Below, piece after piece: positions 25,271-33,034 of a stretch of DNA of 33,665 nt (positions are counted from its first letter, which is position 1; every line of letters starts with the position of its first letter). Origin of the DNA: Gemmatimonadota bacterium (lineage in GTDB: Bacteria > JAAXHH01); NCBI GenBank assembly GCA_026706345.1, contig JAPOYX010000129.1:1-33665 (forward strand), read 5' to 3'. Made by a program: the position numbers and the translations under genes. Under the pieces are notes generated by a model. That model ran no database searches. It saw only the letters and a program-made list of their open reading frames with translations, and had not been told where the DNA came from.

Positions 25271-25465
25271 ATGCTCGGAAGTTTCGGCACGACAGAACTG
25301 ATTATCATTCTCGTGATCGTCATGGTTCTCTTCGGTGCGAAGAAGCTCCCTGAGTTGGCTAAGGGCCTGGGCCAGGGAATCAACGAGTTCAAGAAAGCAC
25401 AGAAGAAAGAACCTGCCGAAGAGAATCAGAATACCTCGGGTACGTCCGCCTCCAAGGACGCCTGA
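25271..25465 (+). CDS. tatA: TatA/E-family twin-arginine translocase subunit
   Basis: This 64-residue protein has the TatA layout: a short N-terminal membrane helix ([16 protein letters not shown], residues 7-22), the hinge [16 protein letters not shown], an amphipathic helix to about residue 45 and a polar, charged tail. TatA oligomers form the pore for folded proteins with twin-arginine signals. The ATG follows an unusually strong Shine-Dalgarno (GAGGAGGTGAT). The frame is open upstream across the antisense of the selenoprotein gene, but that part is not coding. No tatB or tatC is adjacent, so it is a solitary tatA. Confidence 0.93.
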   Translation: MLGSFGTTELIIILVIVMVLFGAKKLPELAKGLGQGINEFKKAQKKEPAEENQNTSGTSASKDA

Positions 25466-25917
25466 CGCTTGTGGTAACGAGTTGCAGGCAATCGGAAGAG
25501 TTCGCGCTGTCGCAGGATTCGTGGTACGGGATCCCCACCGCCGGGTGGTTGCGCCAGCCAATCATGCGTGGCCGCGGACACCTCGCCAGACCCTTCCGAT
25601 CCCACCTGCGGATACGGGAAACGACAAACCCCGAGACCCCTTGCCTGGACCAATCGCTCGTTTGCCCGGTCTGAAGAACTCCCGGGCGGCAATCCGCGCG
25701 GCCTTCTCCGGGAAACTGCGCCAGACACCGCGCAATTTCTCTTCTGACTTTGCCTCCCTTTTTTTAAAAAAAGCGCAGTATCCCCCAACCAAGTCGATAC
25801 ATGCGCGGTCTCATTAACAGCAGGCGACCTGTTCATGTACCGCGCTACCAGGTGACCGTCGTGGAAACCGCCCGGAAACTCGACAGCCGAATCGAACCGG
25901 CCCACCAGGAAGGCGAC
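25466..25917. other. Intergenic region before the ECF sigma gene
   Basis: About 450 bases without a convincing gene; short open frames show no recognisable domain. The only structure seen is a CCACC/GGTGG hairpin near 25540-25555, without a T-tract, and a perfect T7A7 run at 25759-25772. If the sigma gene instead starts at 25801, the spacer is 335 bases. An autoregulatory ECF-type promoter is expected here but I could not fix its elements. Confidence 0.5.
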
Positions 25918-26520
25918 ATGGAATTTGATGCGGCAAGAGGTCGTACGGACCTGGACGACCGCGCGTTGATTCTCCAGGCCAGGGGCGGCGACATGAGGGC
26001 CCTGGAAAAACTCGTCTACCGGTATGACGAGAAGGTGCTGTCCATGGCCGTGTCCTTCGTGGGGAACATGGACGACGCGAAGGATGTTTACCAGGAAGTG
26101 TTCATACGGGTATTCAAGGCGCTGCCCAAATTCGAATTCAGAAGCCGGTTCTCCACCTACCTGTACCGGATCGTTACCAATGTCTGCCTCACGCACAGAA
26201 CCAAGCACGGGAAGAACCGCTTCGTGTCCATCGAAGAAAACGCCGCGGAAGACACCGGGCATGGCCGAAACGGCGTTTTACCGATTGCTCCCGACCAGAC
26301 GGACGCCGCGGCCATCAACAACGAGCTCTCGGCGCGTATCCGGGCGGCCGTCGGCGCCCTTTCTCCCCGGCAGCGCACCGTGTTCGTCCTGCGGCACCAC
26401 GAAGGATTCAAATTGAGAGAAATCGCCGGGATCATCGAATGCACCGAAGGCGCAGTGAAGAAGTACCTGTTCGATGCCACCCGAAGGCTGCGCGAACAAC
26501 TAAAGGATATAGCGTCATGA
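25918..26520 (+). CDS. ECF-family RNA polymerase sigma factor
   Basis: From the ATG at 25918 (AGGAAGG about 6 bases upstream) this is 200 residues, the usual ECF size; the frame continues to an ATG at 25801 without a ribosome binding site. Sigma region 2 is DAKDVYQEVFIRVFKALPKF (about residues 53-72), followed by RSRFSTYLYRIVTNVCLTHR; it binds core polymerase and the -10. Region 4 is ALSPRQRTVFVLRHHEGFKL then EIAGIIECTEGAVKKYLFDA, the -35-binding HTH. The stop overlaps the next gene's ATG (ATGA), and that gene encodes a zinc-binding membrane anti-sigma factor, so the pair is translationally coupled. The signal sensed is unknown. Target promoters probably include this operon. Confidence 0.93.
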   Translation: MEFDAARGRTDLDDRALILQARGGDMRALEKLVYRYDEKVLSMAVSFVGNMDDAKDVYQEVFIRVFKALPKFEFRSRFSTYLYRIVTNVCLTHRTKHGKNRFVSIEENAAEDTGHGRNGVLPIAPDQTDAAAINNELSARIRAAVGALSPRQRTVFVLRHHEGFKLREIAGIIECTEGAVKKYLFDATRRLREQLKDIAS

Positions 26521-27512
26521 AAGAGGATAAGAGCCAGTCTCACGAGAAATGGGAGGAATGGCTGGAACTCTCCCAGTACGGTGAATTGTCCGCCACGGAT
26601 CAGCGGCAGCTGGACGATCATCTCGCATCCTGTGACCGGTGCCGGGCGTTTCGGGCCCGCCTGGAAGATTTCAGGCTCATGATAGAAGACGCCACTCCTC
26701 CCCGGCCTGGAGCAGCCGACCTTCGGGAGGCCCGCGGTAACCTGTGGTCCGCGGTGACGCTGAGCCGCCCGGAATCCAGTTCCACTAAGGAGTGGATAGA
26801 TCGCTTTCTCGATGGCCTGCAACGGCTTACGTTCACCGCATATCCTTCCTGGCGCTCCGTGCTCGGCGGCGCAATGCTGTTGTTCGTCGGCTTGGTGGCA
26901 GGCTACTATCTGGCCATTCAAGGAGACCGTACCATCGGATTCGCGGGGCCGGGCATAGACCAGACGGACCTGTTGAACAACGACGACGTGGCCATATCCA
27001 ATGTCCGGTTCGTGGATTCGGACGTTTCCGACGGCACGCTGGGACTCCGGTTCGAAGCCGTCCGTCCCGTACAGATCATGGGACCGGTCGACGATCCGGA
27101 TATACAACGCGTACTCACCTTTGCCGTGCTCAATGAGCAGAACCCCGGCGTCAGGCTTCGGGCGGTGAACGCCGTGAGTGCTTCCGAACGCCTTCATTCG
27201 GATCACGAGATCAGAGACGCCCTCGTCACCGCCCTGAAAACCGATTCGAACGCCGGGGTCCGCGGCGAGGCGTTCAACGCGCTCTCCCGGTATCCCTTCG
27301 ACGGGGAAATCAGGGACGCCATGATCCATACGCTGGTCTTCGACGAAAACCCGGCCCTCAGAATTAACGCGATCAACCGGCTGCAGGAGCAGGTGCCGGC
27401 CCCATTCGACGAGAACCTGGAAAGGGTTCTCAGGACCAGGATGGTTCTCGACGAGAACGCATATATCCGTACGAAAGCAAGGACCGTACTGGGCAACCTG
27501 TCCGCACCGTAA
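26517..27512 (+). CDS. Membrane anti-sigma factor with zinc motif and HEAT repeats
   Basis: This 331-residue protein starts at the ATG overlapping the sigma stop. The N-terminal anti-sigma (ZAS) domain has HxxxCxxC: H35, C39, C42 in HLASCDRCRAF, which binds zinc and holds the sigma factor. One membrane helix spans about residues 114-134 (SVLGGAMLLFVGLVAGYY). Beyond it, residues about 185-331 are HEAT-like repeats (DPDIQRVLTFAVLNEQNPGV, SDHEIRDALVTALKTDSNAG, and two more of about 32 residues). The HEAT part should lie outside the cytoplasm and could bind a protein or peptide signal, perhaps the DUF4097 protein encoded 30 bases downstream. Anti-sigma release is probably by this contact or by proteolysis; neither can be read here. 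Confidence 0.88.
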   Translation: MKEDKSQSHEKWEEWLELSQYGELSATDQRQLDDHLASCDRCRAFRARLEDFRLMIEDATPPRPGAADLREARGNLWSAVTLSRPESSSTKEWIDRFLDGLQRLTFTAYPSWRSVLGGAMLLFVGLVAGYYLAIQGDRTIGFAGPGIDQTDLLNNDDVAISNVRFVDSDVSDGTLGLRFEAVRPVQIMGPVDDPDIQRVLTFAVLNEQNPGVRLRAVNAVSASERLHSDHEIRDALVTALKTDSNAGVRGEAFNALSRYPFDGEIRDAMIHTLVFDENPALRINAINRLQEQVPAPFDENLERVLRTRMVLDENAYIRTKARTVLGNLSAP

Positions 27513-27542
27513 CGGGAAGCGGCCTACAGAGGAGTATCAATC

Positions 27543-29051
27543 ATGAGACTGCTGATCTGTACTTTCGGCGTCTTGCTGTTTGCGCAGCAAGCCCTGGCGT
27601 TCACGGAGGATCAGAACCGAGCTACGGGGAACCGGTCGGAGACCTTCCAGGTGGAAAGGGACGGACGGCTCGACCTGAACACCCGGGCGGGCGATATCAC
27701 GATCTCCACGTGGAATAAAAGCGAAGCGGTCGTTACCGTACAGGGAATCCCTTCACGCAGCGCTCATGATCTCAGGATACGTTACGAAGGAGGCATTCTG
27801 CGCGTAGATTACGACCCGAGATCTTCTAGATACACGATAAACCGAAGAAACGGGCTGCGTTTCAAGATCGACCTGCCCGCGGCGTTCGACCTGGACCTGC
27901 GTACCGGCGGTGGCGATATCGAAGTGGTGGGCGACCTGACCGGCGACGTGAGGAGTCATACTTCCGGCGGCGACGTTACGCTCCGGGATATCGGCGGTGA
28001 AGTGGAGTTGTCCACCTCCGGCGGAGACATCCGGGTGGGCACGGTTGGCGGCGACGTTCACCTGCAGACGTCGGGCGGCGACATCCGGGTCAAGAAGGCG
28101 TCGGCCGATTTGGACGTCCAGACTTCGGGCGGCGATATCCGGATCGGCCAGGTCGGCAATACGCTGGAAGCCCAGACTTCCGGTGGGGACATCACCATTG
28201 AGTACGTAGGCGGCAAAGCCCGGATCACGACCTCCGGCGGCGATATCGAGATCGGCGAACTTTCCGGAAACGCCCGAATCACCACGGCCGGCGGCGACAT
28301 CGAGCTGCGCAACGCGAAGGGTGAATTGCAGGTGAAAACCGCCGGGGGCGAGTTGGAGCTTCTGAACGTAACGGGGTCGATCGACGCCCGTACCGCGGGC
28401 GGCGATGTCCTGGCCGAAATCATCCCGGAAGGTACCAAGGACAGCTCGCTCATCTCGGCAGGCGGCGACATCGTACTCTACGTGGACCCGAAGGCCAAGG
28501 CGACCATCGAAGCCCGGATCCACGTCGAGACGTGGTTTGGCTTTGGCCGAGGGGCTGAGGTCATTGGTCCCGGTGGAGACCCCCAGGCTGTCTTTTCACC
28601 GAGGTTCGAAACCATCGAACTCGATCAACCGGTCACGGAGATCGACGAGGAAAAGTTGAAGGAGATTATTGAAAAGATCACAAAGAACATAGAAGTAGCG
28701 GTTTCGCGTAGCATGGACCGGGCAGAGATGTCAGCTGAAGAACTGCAACGGATGTTGAAAGAGGCCCAACGGGAATTGCAGGCTGCCCAAAGGGAGTTGC
28801 AGGCTGCCCAGCGGGAATCCTTAAATAAACGAATAAAGTCGTTTATAGAAACCCCGGATATCCCTGCTCCTAACACCGCCGATGATAGTTCGCTGCGGTA
28901 CAAGATCAGGTCCGATTTCGAAGCGGAGCGCAAACATGTAAACGGGAAAAAGGGGGAGATCAGTGCAACGTATAGGCTCAACGGCGGGGGAAACAGGATC
29001 TGGCTGGAAACCAGCGAAGGCAACATAGAGATCCGCGAACTGAATAACTGA
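27543..29051 (+). CDS. Exported DUF4097 beta-solenoid protein with 18-residue repeats
   Basis: This 502-residue protein begins with a signal peptide, probably cleaved after QQALA (residue 19). Residues about 105-300 are a DUF4097-type beta-solenoid. The motif T-[SAG]-G-G-[DE] recurs at T121, T140, T158, T176, T194, T212, T230, T248, T266 and T284; from 140 onward the period is exactly 18 residues. After a linker, a coiled coil of about residues 370-435 includes two tandem heptads QRELQAA, repeated at DNA level in a 21-bp direct repeat near 28766-28810. The C-terminal 60 residues return to a beta-rich segment. It follows the anti-sigma gene by 30 bases with Shine-Dalgarno AGAGGAG. A periplasmic or surface adhesin-like or sensor role is possible; DUF4097 has no settled function. 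Confidence 0.88.
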   Translation: MRLLICTFGVLLFAQQALAFTEDQNRATGNRSETFQVERDGRLDLNTRAGDITISTWNKSEAVVTVQGIPSRSAHDLRIRYEGGILRVDYDPRSSRYTINRRNGLRFKIDLPAAFDLDLRTGGGDIEVVGDLTGDVRSHTSGGDVTLRDIGGEVELSTSGGDIRVGTVGGDVHLQTSGGDIRVKKASADLDVQTSGGDIRIGQVGNTLEAQTSGGDITIEYVGGKARITTSGGDIEIGELSGNARITTAGGDIELRNAKGELQVKTAGGELELLNVTGSIDARTAGGDVLAEIIPEGTKDSSLISAGGDIVLYVDPKAKATIEARIHVETWFGFGRGAEVIGPGGDPQAVFSPRFETIELDQPVTEIDEEKLKEIIEKITKNIEVAVSRSMDRAEMSAEELQRMLKEAQRELQAAQRELQAAQRESLNKRIKSFIETPDIPAPNTADDSSLRYKIRSDFEAERKHVNGKKGEISATYRLNGGGNRIWLETSEGNIEIRELNN

Positions 29052-29086
29052 ATATCAAGTGAAACCACTCGCGGGTCGTCAGTCCT

Positions 29087-30226
29087 TTATACAGTCTCCC
29101 GAATAACCCGCTCCGCCGCGGCGACGCCCGCACCGGAATCGAATTCGTACCCGAGTTGGCTTAGGCCGTGCTCGAGGGCTGTAAGGGCGACGATCATGTC
29201 CGACGGAGCCACGTTGTAGCCCAGATGGGCGATGCGAATGTACTTGCCCCTGTAGTGATCCATCCCGTTGGCGATGGTCACGCCGCACTCCTGCCTGATC
29301 GTCTTCAGCAAATCTGAACCGTCGATTCCCGTCGGCATGACAACCGAGGTCAGCACGTTGGACGGCCTGCGCGCGAAGAGATCCAGGCCGAGGGCCGCGA
29401 CGCCCGCGCGGGTCACCAGGGCGTTTCGCTCGTGAATCCGGTAGATTTCCTCCAGGCCGAGTTCCGTCATCATCCTCAGCGACTCGGCCAGTCCCATAAG
29501 CAGCGATACGGCCGGCGTATAGGGCGTCAGTCCCTTCGCGAACGAATCGCGGGCCCGTTTCAGGTTCAGATAGTAGGAAGGTTGTCGATTGCCTTCGATA
29601 CGCTGCCACGCCCGCTTGCTGACGCTGATGAACGAAAGCCCGGGCGGGATCATGAGCGCCTTCTGCGATCCGGTGAGGGCTATGTCGACGTGCCAGTCGT
29701 CCGTCCTGAGCTCGTTGGCGCCCAGGCCGCTGATCGCGTCGACGATAAAGTAGCAGCCGTGGTTGCGGGCGACGTGGCCCAGCGCTTCGATATCGTGGAG
29801 CACCCCCGTGGACGTTTCGCTGTGGGTGGCCAGCACGGCCTCGAAAGGTCCCTCTTCCCCCAGGACACGGTCGATTTCATCCGGATCCGCCGCCCTGCCC
29901 CACTCCACCTCGAATGGCAGCGCGTCCAGACCGAAGGTCTCGCACAGTTCAACCCATCTTCCGCCGAACTTCCCTCCGCTCACCGCAAGCACCCGGTCTC
30001 CCGGGGACAGCAGGTTGACGACCGCGGCCTCCATGGCGCCGCTGCCGGATGCCGTGAGCACGAGCACGTCGTTCTCCGTTTGAAAGACATGCTGAAGGTC
30101 CGCCGTGACCCGCCTGAGCAGATCGCTGAATTCGCTGGAACGGTGGGTGAGGATCGGTTCCGACATCTTCTGGACGACACGATCGGGAACCGGCGTGGGT
30201 CCGGGAGCGAAGTTGGTTGCCTTCAC
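29087..30226 (-). CDS. Class V PLP-dependent aminotransferase (serine-glyoxylate/alanine-glyoxylate type)
   Basis: This 379-residue protein starts at GTG 30226 (GGAG 6 bases upstream); the frame is open to 30397, but that part overlaps the upstream TPR gene. It begins NFAPGPTPVPDRV, the class V signature, followed by EPILTHRSSEF, ASGSGAMEAAV, VDAISGLGANEL (PLP-binding Asp), and the PLP lysine in LTGSQKALMIPPGL. The C-terminal part ends with VIRETV. Such enzymes transfer an amino group between serine or alanine and glyoxylate, or belong to the phosphonate/sulfonate-degradation relatives. Soluble cytosolic enzyme. It is co-directional with the upstream TPR gene (53-base gap). Exact substrate is uncertain. 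Confidence 0.92.
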   Translation of the reverse strand: MKATNFAPGPTPVPDRVVQKMSEPILTHRSSEFSDLLRRVTADLQHVFQTENDVLVLTASGSGAMEAAVVNLLSPGDRVLAVSGGKFGGRWVELCETFGLDALPFEVEWGRAADPDEIDRVLGEEGPFEAVLATHSETSTGVLHDIEALGHVARNHGCYFIVDAISGLGANELRTDDWHVDIALTGSQKALMIPPGLSFISVSKRAWQRIEGNRQPSYYLNLKRARDSFAKGLTPYTPAVSLLMGLAESLRMMTELGLEEIYRIHERNALVTRAGVAALGLDLFARRPSNVLTSVVMPTGIDGSDLLKTIRQECGVTIANGMDHYRGKYIRIAHLGYNVAPSDMIVALTALEHGLSQLGYEFDSGAGVAAAERVIRETV

Positions 30227-30236
30227 GCGATCTCCA

Positions 30237-30290
30237 TTAGAGTGCGGTATATGTGGGGCTGGAGCGCGGCCAGGGGAGGTTAGAGCGCAG
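30237..30290 (-). repeat. Degenerate copies of the 3' end of the TPR gene
   Basis: On the minus strand CTGCGCTCTAACC, the end of the TPR gene, is followed by CCGCGCTCCAGCC and CCGCACTCTAATG. The equivalent bases are at about 30280, 30259 and 30237, spacing 21 and 22. Two of the three retain TAA after CT. Confidence 0.6.
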
Positions 30291-30951
30291 TCAACGCGAT
30301 CCGGGCATCCCGGGCATAAGGCGTGGATTCGTAGGTTTCGACGACGCGGTCGTAAAGGGCCCTGGCCTGGTCCTTCTGTTCCGCGGCCGTGTAACACCTC
30401 GCGGCGTCGAGCAGAAAACCCGGGGCAAGGTAGCTGTCCGGGGCTTCCTCCGCCAGGTCGAGGTACTGACGGGCCGCCTCCCCGTACTTCTCCTCCTCTT
30501 CGTCGCAGGCGGCAAGGCCCGAACGGGCGGTCACCTCGTACATGGCGTCCTCGCCTCCGTATTCGTCCAGGTACGCTTGATAGTTCATACGCGCCTTTTC
30601 GAAGTCGCCCGTCTGGAAACAGGCATTGGCCAGTTCAATCGTCGCCTCGGGCGCAAGGGCGGTCCCGCCGAACTCGTTCACGACCCGCTCGAATATGGGA
30701 ATGGCGTCTTCATAGCGGTTGTCGTCCATGGCCGTCTGGCCCGGCGCGAACACCCTGCCCGCCTCGACCAGGTCGCCGACCTGCTTGTTTGACCAGTAAT
30801 ACCAGCCTGCCACCAGGGCAACCACCAGAACGACGGCCGCGGCAAGCGATTTCCAATGTTTATCGATCTCGTTGCTTAATTCATACAGCCACAGTATGAA
30901 TCGGTCTTCCTTCATCTCACGACGGCTGATGCGCCGTCTCGTTCTTGCCAT
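30280..30951 (-). CDS. Membrane-anchored TPR protein (YfgM-like)
   Basis: This 223-residue protein has a short basic N-terminus (MARTRRRISRREMKEDRF), one membrane helix at about residues 35-53 (SLAAAVVLVVALVAGWYYW) and a periplasmic domain of TPR-like repeats: FAPGQTAMDDNRYEDAIPIF, ATIELANACFQTGDFEKARM, and YLAPGFLLDAARCYTAAEQK. The layout resembles YfgM, which works with SecYEG and periplasmic chaperones, or other TPR_21-type proteins. The ATG at 30951 has GGAGG 9 bases upstream; an alternative ATG 36 bases further in (MKEDRF) is possible. It has a divergent promoter facing ilvB and precedes the aminotransferase gene. Confidence 0.8.
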   Translation of the reverse strand: MARTRRRISRREMKEDRFILWLYELSNEIDKHWKSLAAAVVLVVALVAGWYYWSNKQVGDLVEAGRVFAPGQTAMDDNRYEDAIPIFERVVNEFGGTALAPEATIELANACFQTGDFEKARMNYQAYLDEYGGEDAMYEVTARSGLAACDEEEEKYGEAARQYLDLAEEAPDSYLAPGFLLDAARCYTAAEQKDQARALYDRVVETYESTPYARDARIALTAL

Positions 30952-30979
30952 CGAACCGTTCCTCCAAGATGTTCGTTGC

Positions 30980-31073
30980 GTAAAGCCGCAGGTTGAAATC
31001 CGGTGCAACCCGCACTGGTCAAACTTCGTAACCCGCGCTGGTCAAACGTCGAGAATCACGCTGCTTAAACGTC
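30980..31073. repeat. 23-bp tandem repeat, three clear copies and one degenerate, in the TPR gene leader
   Basis: Copies at 31005-31027, 31028-31050 and 31051-31073 are each 23 bases and align end to end; copies 1 and 2 share about 20 of 23 bases (core CTGGTCAAAC), copy 3 is weaker. A fourth degenerate one seems to occupy 30980-31002. They lie in the transcribed leader predicted from the minus-strand promoter at 31112-31140. Confidence 0.85.
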
Positions 31074-31111
31074 GAAACGACAGGGTTCCGACCTTGTTGC
31101 AAAGCCTAGAA

Positions 31112-31140
31112 CATATAAGAGAATCAGGGCTTTTCGTCAA
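31112..31140 (-). promoter_or_regulatory. Sigma-70-type promoter of the TPR-aminotransferase operon
   Basis: On the minus strand TTGACG (31140-31135), 17-base spacer and TATATG (31117-31112). The leader is about 150 bases and includes the 23-bp repeats. It is back to back with the ilvB promoter; the two -35 boxes are 22 bases apart. Confidence 0.65.
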
Positions 31141-31162
31141 GGGGTTTCTAAGGAGTTTTAAC

Positions 31163-31190
31163 TTGACAACAGGTGCCTTTGGCTTATTTT
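31163..31190 (+). promoter_or_regulatory. Sigma-70-type promoter of ilvBN
   Basis: TTGACA (31163-31168), 16-base spacer and TATTTT (31185-31190). The predicted leader of about 98 bases ends with AAGGAG before the ATG at 31295. Confidence 0.65.
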
Positions 31191-31259
31191 ACGAGGCACA
31201 AGTTGGGTTTTTGAACACGACGAAATCCAGCCGGTTTCGTGAAGGGTATATCACGTCCT

Positions 31260-31276
31260 GCGCGGGATGTCCGCGT
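31260..31276 (+). promoter_or_regulatory. GC hairpin in the ilvB leader
   Basis: CGCGG (31261-31265) and CCGCG (31271-31275), extended by one G-T pair, enclose a five-base loop just upstream of the Shine-Dalgarno (31282-31287). It is followed by TTT then AATAAGG, too few T for a sure terminator. No leader peptide rich in Ile, Leu or Val was found, so classic attenuation is not supported. Confidence 0.35.
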
Positions 31277-31294
31277 TTAATAAGGAGACGGTCG

Positions 31295-33034
31295 ATGAAA
31301 CTGTCGGGTGCTGAAATTGTCATAGAGTGTCTTAAGAAAGAAGGGGTCGATGTCGTTTTCGGATATCCCGGCGGCGTGGTGATCCCGACTTATGACGTAA
31401 TTCAGCGCACCACCGGCCTGAAGCATATCCTCGTGCGCCACGAGCAGGGCGCGACCCACATGGCGGACGGCTATGCGCGGGCGACCGGCAAGCCCGGCGT
31501 GGTCCTCGTCTCCTCCGGCCCGGGTGCCACCAACACGGTAACCGGCATCGCGACCGCGTACATGGATTCGATCCCGATGATCGTGATCACGGGACAGGTA
31601 CCGGTACACCTGATCGGCAACGACGCCTTCCAGGAGTCGGACACTGTGGGCATCACCCGGCCGATCACGAAACACAACTTCCTGATCAAGGAAACCGAAG
31701 ACATCGCGCAGGTGTTCGCCGAAGCGTTCCATATTGCGACCACGGGGAGGCCCGGCCCCGTCCTGATCGACGTGCCCAAGGACGTCCAGATCGGGGAAGC
31801 CGAGTTCGCCTACCCGGAACGGCCGGACATCCGCGGATACAAGCCCCGGACCGAAGGACATCCGAAGCAGATCCGCAAGGCGGCGGAGATGCTCACCTCG
31901 GCCAGGAAACCGGTGATCTACGTCGGCGGCGGCGCGATCATCTCCGAGGCGTCGGAGGAAATCCGTACGCTGGCCCGCAAGCTCAACGCGCCGGTGACCA
32001 CGACGCTGATGGGACTCGGCGCCTACCCGGAAAGCGATCCGCTTTCGCTCAAGATGCTCGGCATGCACGGCACCTGGTATGCGAATACCGCCGTGATGAT
32101 GTGCGACCTGCTGGTCTGCATCGGCGCCCGCTTCGACGACCGGGTGACCGGCAAGCTGGAGGAGTTTTCGCCCAATTCGAAGAAGATCCACATCGACATC
32201 GATCCGTCGTCCCTCAACAAGAACGTGCGGGTGGACCTCCCCATAGTGGGCGACGTTAAGCGGGTGCTGCAGCAGTTGGTTCCCCTGGTGGAACGGGCCG
32301 ATACGGCCGAGTGGCTCCAGCAGATCGAGGAATGGAAGCGCGACCACCCGCTGACCTACGCGAACACGATCGGGCTCCACGAAGAAGGCCTGGAGGGCGT
32401 CGACCGGGAGACCGTCGAGAAGGAGACGGATCACCTGCCGCTTTGCGCCCAGTACGCCATCGAGCGGATCGGGCAGCTCACGAAGGGTGAGGCTTACGTG
32501 GTCACCGACGTCGGCCAGCACCAGATGTGGGCGGCCCAGTGGTACGGCTTTTCCAACCCAAGATCGATGATCACCTCCGGCGGGCTCGGTACCATGGGCT
32601 TCGGACTGCCCGCGGCGATCGGCGCCCAGTTCGCCTTTCCCGACCGTGAGGTCATCGTGTTTTCCGGCGACGGCAGCATCCAGATGAACATCCAGGAAAT
32701 GGCCACGGCCGTGGCCTGCGGACTGCCCATCAAGATCGTGCTGCTGAACAACGGCTACCTCGGCATGGTGCGCCAGTGGCAGGAGCTGTTTTACGCACAG
32801 CGTTACTCGGAGGTGGACCTGCGTGATTCCAACCCGGATTTCGTGAAACTGGCGGAGGCCTACGGCGCCGTGGGAATCAGGGTCTTTAAGGATGAGGACG
32901 TGGAAGGCGCCTGGCTCGAGGCCAGTAAGGTCAAGGACCGGCCCGTGATGCTCGACATGGTAATCGCCGAAGAAGGCAACGTGTATCCCATGATCCCCGC
33001 TGGGGCGGCGTCCCACGAGATGATCGAGGAATAG
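31295..33034 (+). CDS. ilvB: Acetolactate synthase large (catalytic) subunit
   Basis: This 579-residue protein condenses two pyruvate, or pyruvate and 2-oxobutyrate, to acetohydroxyacids, the first common step of valine, leucine and isoleucine synthesis. It carries the catalytic E50 in VRHEQGATHMADGYAR, the central FAD-binding domain (KLEEFSPNSKKIHIDIDPSS), and the ThDP motif GDGS at about residue 458 continuing to LLNNGYLGMVRQW. The length is standard. The ATG at 31295 follows AAGGAG by 7 bases; the frame is open upstream but that part is not conserved. The small subunit gene ilvN follows at 68 bases. It has its own promoter, divergent from the TPR gene. Confidence 0.97.
   Translation: MKLSGAEIVIECLKKEGVDVVFGYPGGVVIPTYDVIQRTTGLKHILVRHEQGATHMADGYARATGKPGVVLVSSGPGATNTVTGIATAYMDSIPMIVITGQVPVHLIGNDAFQESDTVGITRPITKHNFLIKETEDIAQVFAEAFHIATTGRPGPVLIDVPKDVQIGEAEFAYPERPDIRGYKPRTEGHPKQIRKAAEMLTSARKPVIYVGGGAIISEASEEIRTLARKLNAPVTTTLMGLGAYPESDPLSLKMLGMHGTWYANTAVMMCDLLVCIGARFDDRVTGKLEEFSPNSKKIHIDIDPSSLNKNVRVDLPIVGDVKRVLQQLVPLVERADTAEWLQQIEEWKRDHPLTYANTIGLHEEGLEGVDRETVEKETDHLPLCAQYAIERIGQLTKGEAYVVTDVGQHQMWAAQWYGFSNPRSMITSGGLGTMGFGLPAAIGAQFAFPDREVIVFSGDGSIQMNIQEMATAVACGLPIKIVLLNNGYLGMVRQWQELFYAQRYSEVDLRDSNPDFVKLAEAYGAVGIRVFKDEDVEGAWLEASKVKDRPVMLDMVIAEEGNVYPMIPAGAASHEMIEE

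Noticed and set aside
25466-25800. Small genes in the spacer after tatA
   Set aside because: Open frames are arginine/proline-rich, lack ribosome binding sites and resemble no family.
31005-31073. A CRISPR array
   Set aside because: The units are contiguous 23-mers without spacers and no cas genes are near.
31239-31280. A leader peptide for ilvB attenuation (GTG, 13 codons)
   Set aside because: No Shine-Dalgarno, no run of Ile, Leu or Val codons, and no convincing terminator/antiterminator pair.
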